Source: Schistosoma mansoni (Eukaryota > Platyhelminthes > Trematoda > Strigeidida > Schistosomatidae). From it: a stretch of 64,000 nt of DNA. A program made the position numbers and the translations under genes. Under the pieces are notes generated by a model. It did not search any database and had not been told where the DNA came from. It worked only from the letters and a program-made list of their open reading frames with translations. Of the stretch, positions 60,480 through 64,000 are shown one piece after another (the stretch's first letter is position 1; each line of letters begins with the position of its first letter). The stretch lies in assembly GCF_000237925.1 (NCBI RefSeq), contig NW_017386022.1, forward strand, positions 310,001-374,000. The letters run 5' to 3'.

Positions 60480-60775
60480 AAGCAGAGATGGATATTGGCT
60501 AGCAGTGGAATCCACGACGCACGTTTCGTCTTATTTGGGACTCGTCAGCTGGATGTACCTGCATCTCAGAGTTGATGTTCACTCTGGGACTCAAACCCAA
60601 TACCCTCGCTTCAAACGCCATCGCTTTATCCACTCGGCCACTGAGTCCTGATAGCCACTTGCTTGTGCGATGGGGTGAATTTTAAATTCATTCAGTATTG
60701 TTTGTTTGAATCTTCCCATCGATGTGTTAGGACTGCAACTGGTCAGTCTGTAATTGGCATATGTGCATATTTGCA
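60480..60775 (-). mobile_element. Sm-alpha-type SINE, permuted copy
   Basis: On the minus strand the order is: tail block (ATGCACATATGCCAATTACA ... ACAAACAATACTGAATG), linker (CATCGCACAAGCAAGTGGC), tRNA-like head with perfect box A TGGCCGAGTGG and box B GGTTTGAGTCC, hammerhead CTGACGA ... GACGAAACG with cleavage triplet GTC, ending CCATCTCTGCTTA at the left edge. So here the tail block precedes the head, the reverse of 49738-49920, where it follows the ribozyme. Stem II has one mismatch. Confidence 0.8.
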
Positions 60776-60789
60776 TCAGTTTATTAACT

Positions 60790-61211
60790 TGATTATTCAA
60801 TGCAGATCCAATCATATTTTGATCTGATAATTTTCTGATTAGAAGATTACGATTTCAGATATTTTTAGCTATTCAACTAATTTTTGTTGTTGTTGTAATT
60901 ATCATATAAAATTGACGTCTAATAACAGTCGATTTGGAAGATAAAAATATATCACTTAAATGAATTCAATGGAATAAAGGCTTCTTTGTACTTTGGATTA
61001 TGTAATTATACCACTAATGAAAGTCATTGGTTAGCTACTTACTTCTTTTTTAAAGTTAAAATTTATAAACATTTTTTAAAGTTTATCGATTTATTATAGA
61101 AAAATTCAATGAAAAGACGATTATTAACCTAATAAAACTAATTATAAAATAAACAGAAAATTCTGTCTAATTAGAGATACAACAAAAATAAGCAAAATTT
61201 TTGTAAAGAAC
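60790..61211. other. AT-rich stretch, nothing recognised
   Basis: No supported feature. Confidence 0.35.
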
Positions 61212-61224
61212 AATTAAATAATGA

Positions 61225-61693
61225 TTGAAATCATGAGTTCATTAAAGCTAGATCAACATGGAAAACCTAGAAGCACAGGACGGCTGTTTCGTCCCAGTAT
61301 AGAACTCTTCAGAAATGAGCATCAAAAGATATTTCCTGAAGTTCTATTGAGAAGCAGTGATCAGTGGGGTTCAACCGGGTCTGTTGTGAGATAGTAACTC
61401 ATTGAAGATAATGGTGGATATATCACTCAATTTCGTGGATTGGTTGAAATTAGACATTAACACCGTTGGATGCCGGCTCAGTTGTCTAGATCTTAAACAT
61501 TCGCGCGCGAGACCAATATATCCTGGTTTCGAATCTCGCGAGGCGGGATCGTGGATACGTACTGCTGAGAAGTCCCATACTAGTACGAAACGGCCATCCA
61601 ATATTTTCAAGTTTTCCATGGTGGTCTGGTTTTAATTGACTTTTGAATTAAACAAATAAATCATTATAATATCCACAAAACCAATTTTCTGAT
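61225..61693. mobile_element. S2 ribozyme SINE, head-to-head inverted unit with one target duplication
   Basis: A 469-base insertion between exact 13-base duplications AATTAAATAATGA (61212-61224 and 61694-61706). The left arm (minus) contains a hammerhead-like CTGAAGA with GACGAAAC and a box-B-like GGTTGAACCC. The right arm (plus, from about 61430) has GTGGATTGGTTG, GGATGCCGGCTCAG, box-B-like GGTTTCGAATC, CTGAGAA (core changed), GTACGAAACGG, and the tail to ATATCCACAAAACC. One duplication encloses both arms. Confidence 0.9.
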
Positions 61694-61709
61694 AATTAAA
61701 TAATGAATA

Positions 61710-62216
61710 CTTTGTTTTACCTAAAGCCTAGACATGAACCCATCGATATATTCATACTGTATCATTACAAACAATATTGTTTATATATATGCAAGGTCTA
61801 ATTTAATCAAACTACAATTTGTAGTACTCAATTTAGATGAATAAAATAGTTTTGTATGTTAATTTATTTCCAAAATCTTCATTTAGAATATAGTAATAAT
61901 ATAATAGAAATAAGATGGATTTAAATTTATGTAGAATACGTCGATGGTATGCATTTTAACTCTCTTATCAACCATATTACATCTATTTCATTATCTTAGT
62001 TACTACATAACGGAATATAATTTAAAAAAAGAAAAAAACAAAAAACCTAAAAAATATTTTTTTTATATAATAATGAAGTATTAGTAATATGGATTAAAGA
62101 AAGAAAAAAAATTCCTCACATTATAAACAAATTTTTTTCAATATTCAAAGTAGGTCAAAATATTGTAAAAAATAAAGATAATCATTAAAGTTTTTCTGGA
62201 ATCTAATGAAAATAAT
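61710..62216. other. AT-rich stretch, nothing recognised
   Basis: A and T homopolymers; no supported feature. Confidence 0.35.
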
Positions 62217-62221
62217 AGATG

Positions 62222-62726
62222 TGTTATGTCCTGATAAGAATTATGAATGATAAGTTTTGAGAATTATTTATGGGCCAATATGATGGGTATATTTCTTAAT
62301 GTATAATTGTTAACTAACTAAACTATTCATATTCATGTCCATCTTATTATGAGCTTTATTTTGGTCTATGAACTATGATAATATGATTTACCATTCTTGA
62401 GTTATACACAGTCTATTAATTAATGTTCCCCTTATTCATAGCCACATTTGGCTAAATCATATACAAATGTTGTTTCCTATTTTATGATATGATGTGGTCT
62501 GTATGTTTGGTATATAAACCCAGTATGCTTGAAATAAATGTTTCATACCGTAGACGTTGAGATTGATGTTCTGGACGTAACTGGCTGGGCTAGGAAGAAA
62601 GCAGGACTAACAAGTACTCTAGACTGTTTGTACGGGTTTCATATGCCGTTGGTCCGATCAATAATTTGCTGCTCTCTAATTGGCGGTATCATCCAGGCGG
62701 TGGCATCCAGGCCACAAATTATAACA
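62222..62726 (+). mobile_element. Solo LTR of a Ty3/gypsy-like retroelement (fossil)
   Basis: 505 bases with TGTTAT...ATAACA ends and an exact five-base duplication AGATG (62217-62221, 62727-62731). TATA box GGTATATAAACCC, then CTTGAAATAAATG. Same family as 52423-52925. No internal region is left. Confidence 0.9.
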
Positions 62727-62866
62727 AGATGAACGATTGATTATAAAATGTAGGAAATTAATAAAAACTATTAAATAAAACAATTACAATCTTAAATAAA
62801 GATACAAACTACAAAACATGTACATTATCATTCTAAATGTTTGAACTTAAGTTAAATTTATTGTAG

Positions 62867-63390
62867 TTTTATTTATTTATTTAAACATATGAATATTGGT
62901 ACAAAGGGGCACCAGATACATATGCGCCACACAAGTCACTTCATTTGTGTGTGAGCTGTGATACTGCCCGAGTGTCCGAACCGAACCAGGTGGTTTTCTT
63001 AGGGGGACACACCCGGAACCTTCGACCTAAAGAACTGATCCACAAGGCAGTAGAGCATCGTAAGGAGATGCAGTCCCATGGTAGTCAGTGACCAGCGATT
63101 GATTCATACGCCATTTGTTCTCTCAGGATACTGGAGCCCATGTGCACCATTGGCTTGAAATCAGGGTTTCCCAACTCCCCTAGGTGGACTCTCCGTGTCC
63201 ATCGATCCGGTTAAAGCGCCGGACCTTCGCTGTTTGTCCTCTCACTTTCGTGAACAACACCCCCACCACGAGAAGGCAGTGGGTAGGTCTTCCCTGTCAC
63301 AGGCTATATACGCCTGACCATGTGAGAGCATTTCGAGAAAGAGAGCGGACTCACCTCACTCCTCGACATCCCAGGGCATTTGGGTGCAAA
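62867..63390 (-). mobile_element. Unclassified retroposon R1, copy 2 with target duplication
   Basis: 524 bases bounded by AAATTTATTGTAG (62854-62866) and AAATTTATTATAG (63391-63403), a 13-base duplication with one change. The minus strand starts CACCCAAATGCCCTGGG and ends with an (AAAT)n tail (62867-62885), as expected of target-primed retroposition. No convincing ORF. Could be a SINE or a LINE 3' part. Confidence 0.8.
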
Positions 63391-63409
63391 AAATTTATTA
63401 TAGAGTTAA

Positions 63410-64000
63410 CAAGGTCCAGTTATACTGTATCATATTTTTCTGGAAAAATGCTCGGATGACCAATAATGAATATAGGCTATAGATAAAACAACTGGAAGTA
63501 TCACACATGTTTTTTCTTTCAAAAAGAAAAAAAGGAACAAAAACTCTGTCGATGCTACTTTTTAAGATCATCTTGAAATGAGATATTATTAGGAGATCTG
63601 CATTTAGAAAGCAAAATAACTAAAAAAAATCTTAAGTTATTAGTAGCCATTGTCAAAAAAATGCTGAAATAAATTTGATTTTTCTTCTGAATAGACTAAC
63701 CAGAAAATTGCATAAGATCTGTGTATTAATAAAAGGTATATTAAGATACAGTAAACTCTAAAGGTGATCTTATAGCAACTCTCGTACAACCTATTTCGAT
63801 TATAATTGATTTTTGTCAAGCCATTTCATTAAACTTACTTAACAGACATAGTCATTCAAGCAGTAACGACTCATCTATTTCTTTTCAGTATTATGATCAC
63901 TTTCTTTTCTGTATAAACGTGTACTCTTGATTACATGACAACCTACGCAAATATCTCTCTCTAGCTTAAATGTTGATAGCTTAAATATCGCTCGATGATT
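63410..64000. other. AT-rich stretch, nothing recognised
   Basis: No supported feature up to the window end. Confidence 0.35.

Overview
The window is AT-rich eukaryotic DNA that I read as a blood fluke (genus Schistosoma). The basis is the repeat content: SR2-like RTE LINEs with a GTAA-repeat tail, Sm-alpha-type SINEs with a tRNA-like promoter and a hammerhead ribozyme, Penelope-like (PLE) fragments with GIY-YIG endonuclease signatures, and Ty3/gypsy-like solo LTRs. There are no operons, no true tRNA or rRNA genes and no CRISPR. Two 200-N scaffolding gaps lie at 18109-18308 and 49248-49447.

Only two host genes can be supported. They are single long ORFs at 6245-7810 (minus, 521 aa) and 24898-25851 (plus, 317 aa). 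They are divergent paralogues of each other: a shared N-terminal domain that I interpret as PTB/PH-like, a variable low-complexity middle, and a shared C-terminal GPIYMY motif. They point away from each other across 17 kb of repeats. I cannot assign a function.

Layout: 0.3-5.2 kb LTR-like repeat pair and a decayed RTE; 6.2-7.8 kb paralogue 1; 9-16.5 kb SINEs, PLE and RTE fragments and an LTR; 17.8-20.6 kb a large inverted repeat around a PLE fragment, broken by gap 1; 22.5-24.4 kb a repeat and a minus-strand RTE; 24.9-25.9 kb paralogue 2; 28-37 kb mostly featureless AT-rich DNA with SINEs; 38.5-41 kb the best-preserved RTE LINE, with target-site duplication; 42.5-47.4 kb a decayed CR1/Jockey-like LINE, RTE 3' ends and a PLE endonuclease; 48.8-51.5 kb a second large inverted repeat with gap 2, a gag fossil and Sm-alpha pieces; 52.4-63.4 kb two solo LTRs, an RTE 3' end, a MULE/FAR1-like relic, SINEs and two copies of an unclassified retroposon.

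The most interesting signal is the behaviour of two ribozyme-bearing SINE families. Several insertions are head-to-head inverted structures that entered the genome as one unit (single 12-13 bp target-site duplications at 10818/10988, 34423/34812 and 61212/61694). Their outer breakpoints recur at the same internal positions, and Sm-alpha copies look circularly permuted. The second family also carries a CTGAGGA...GAAA hammerhead core.
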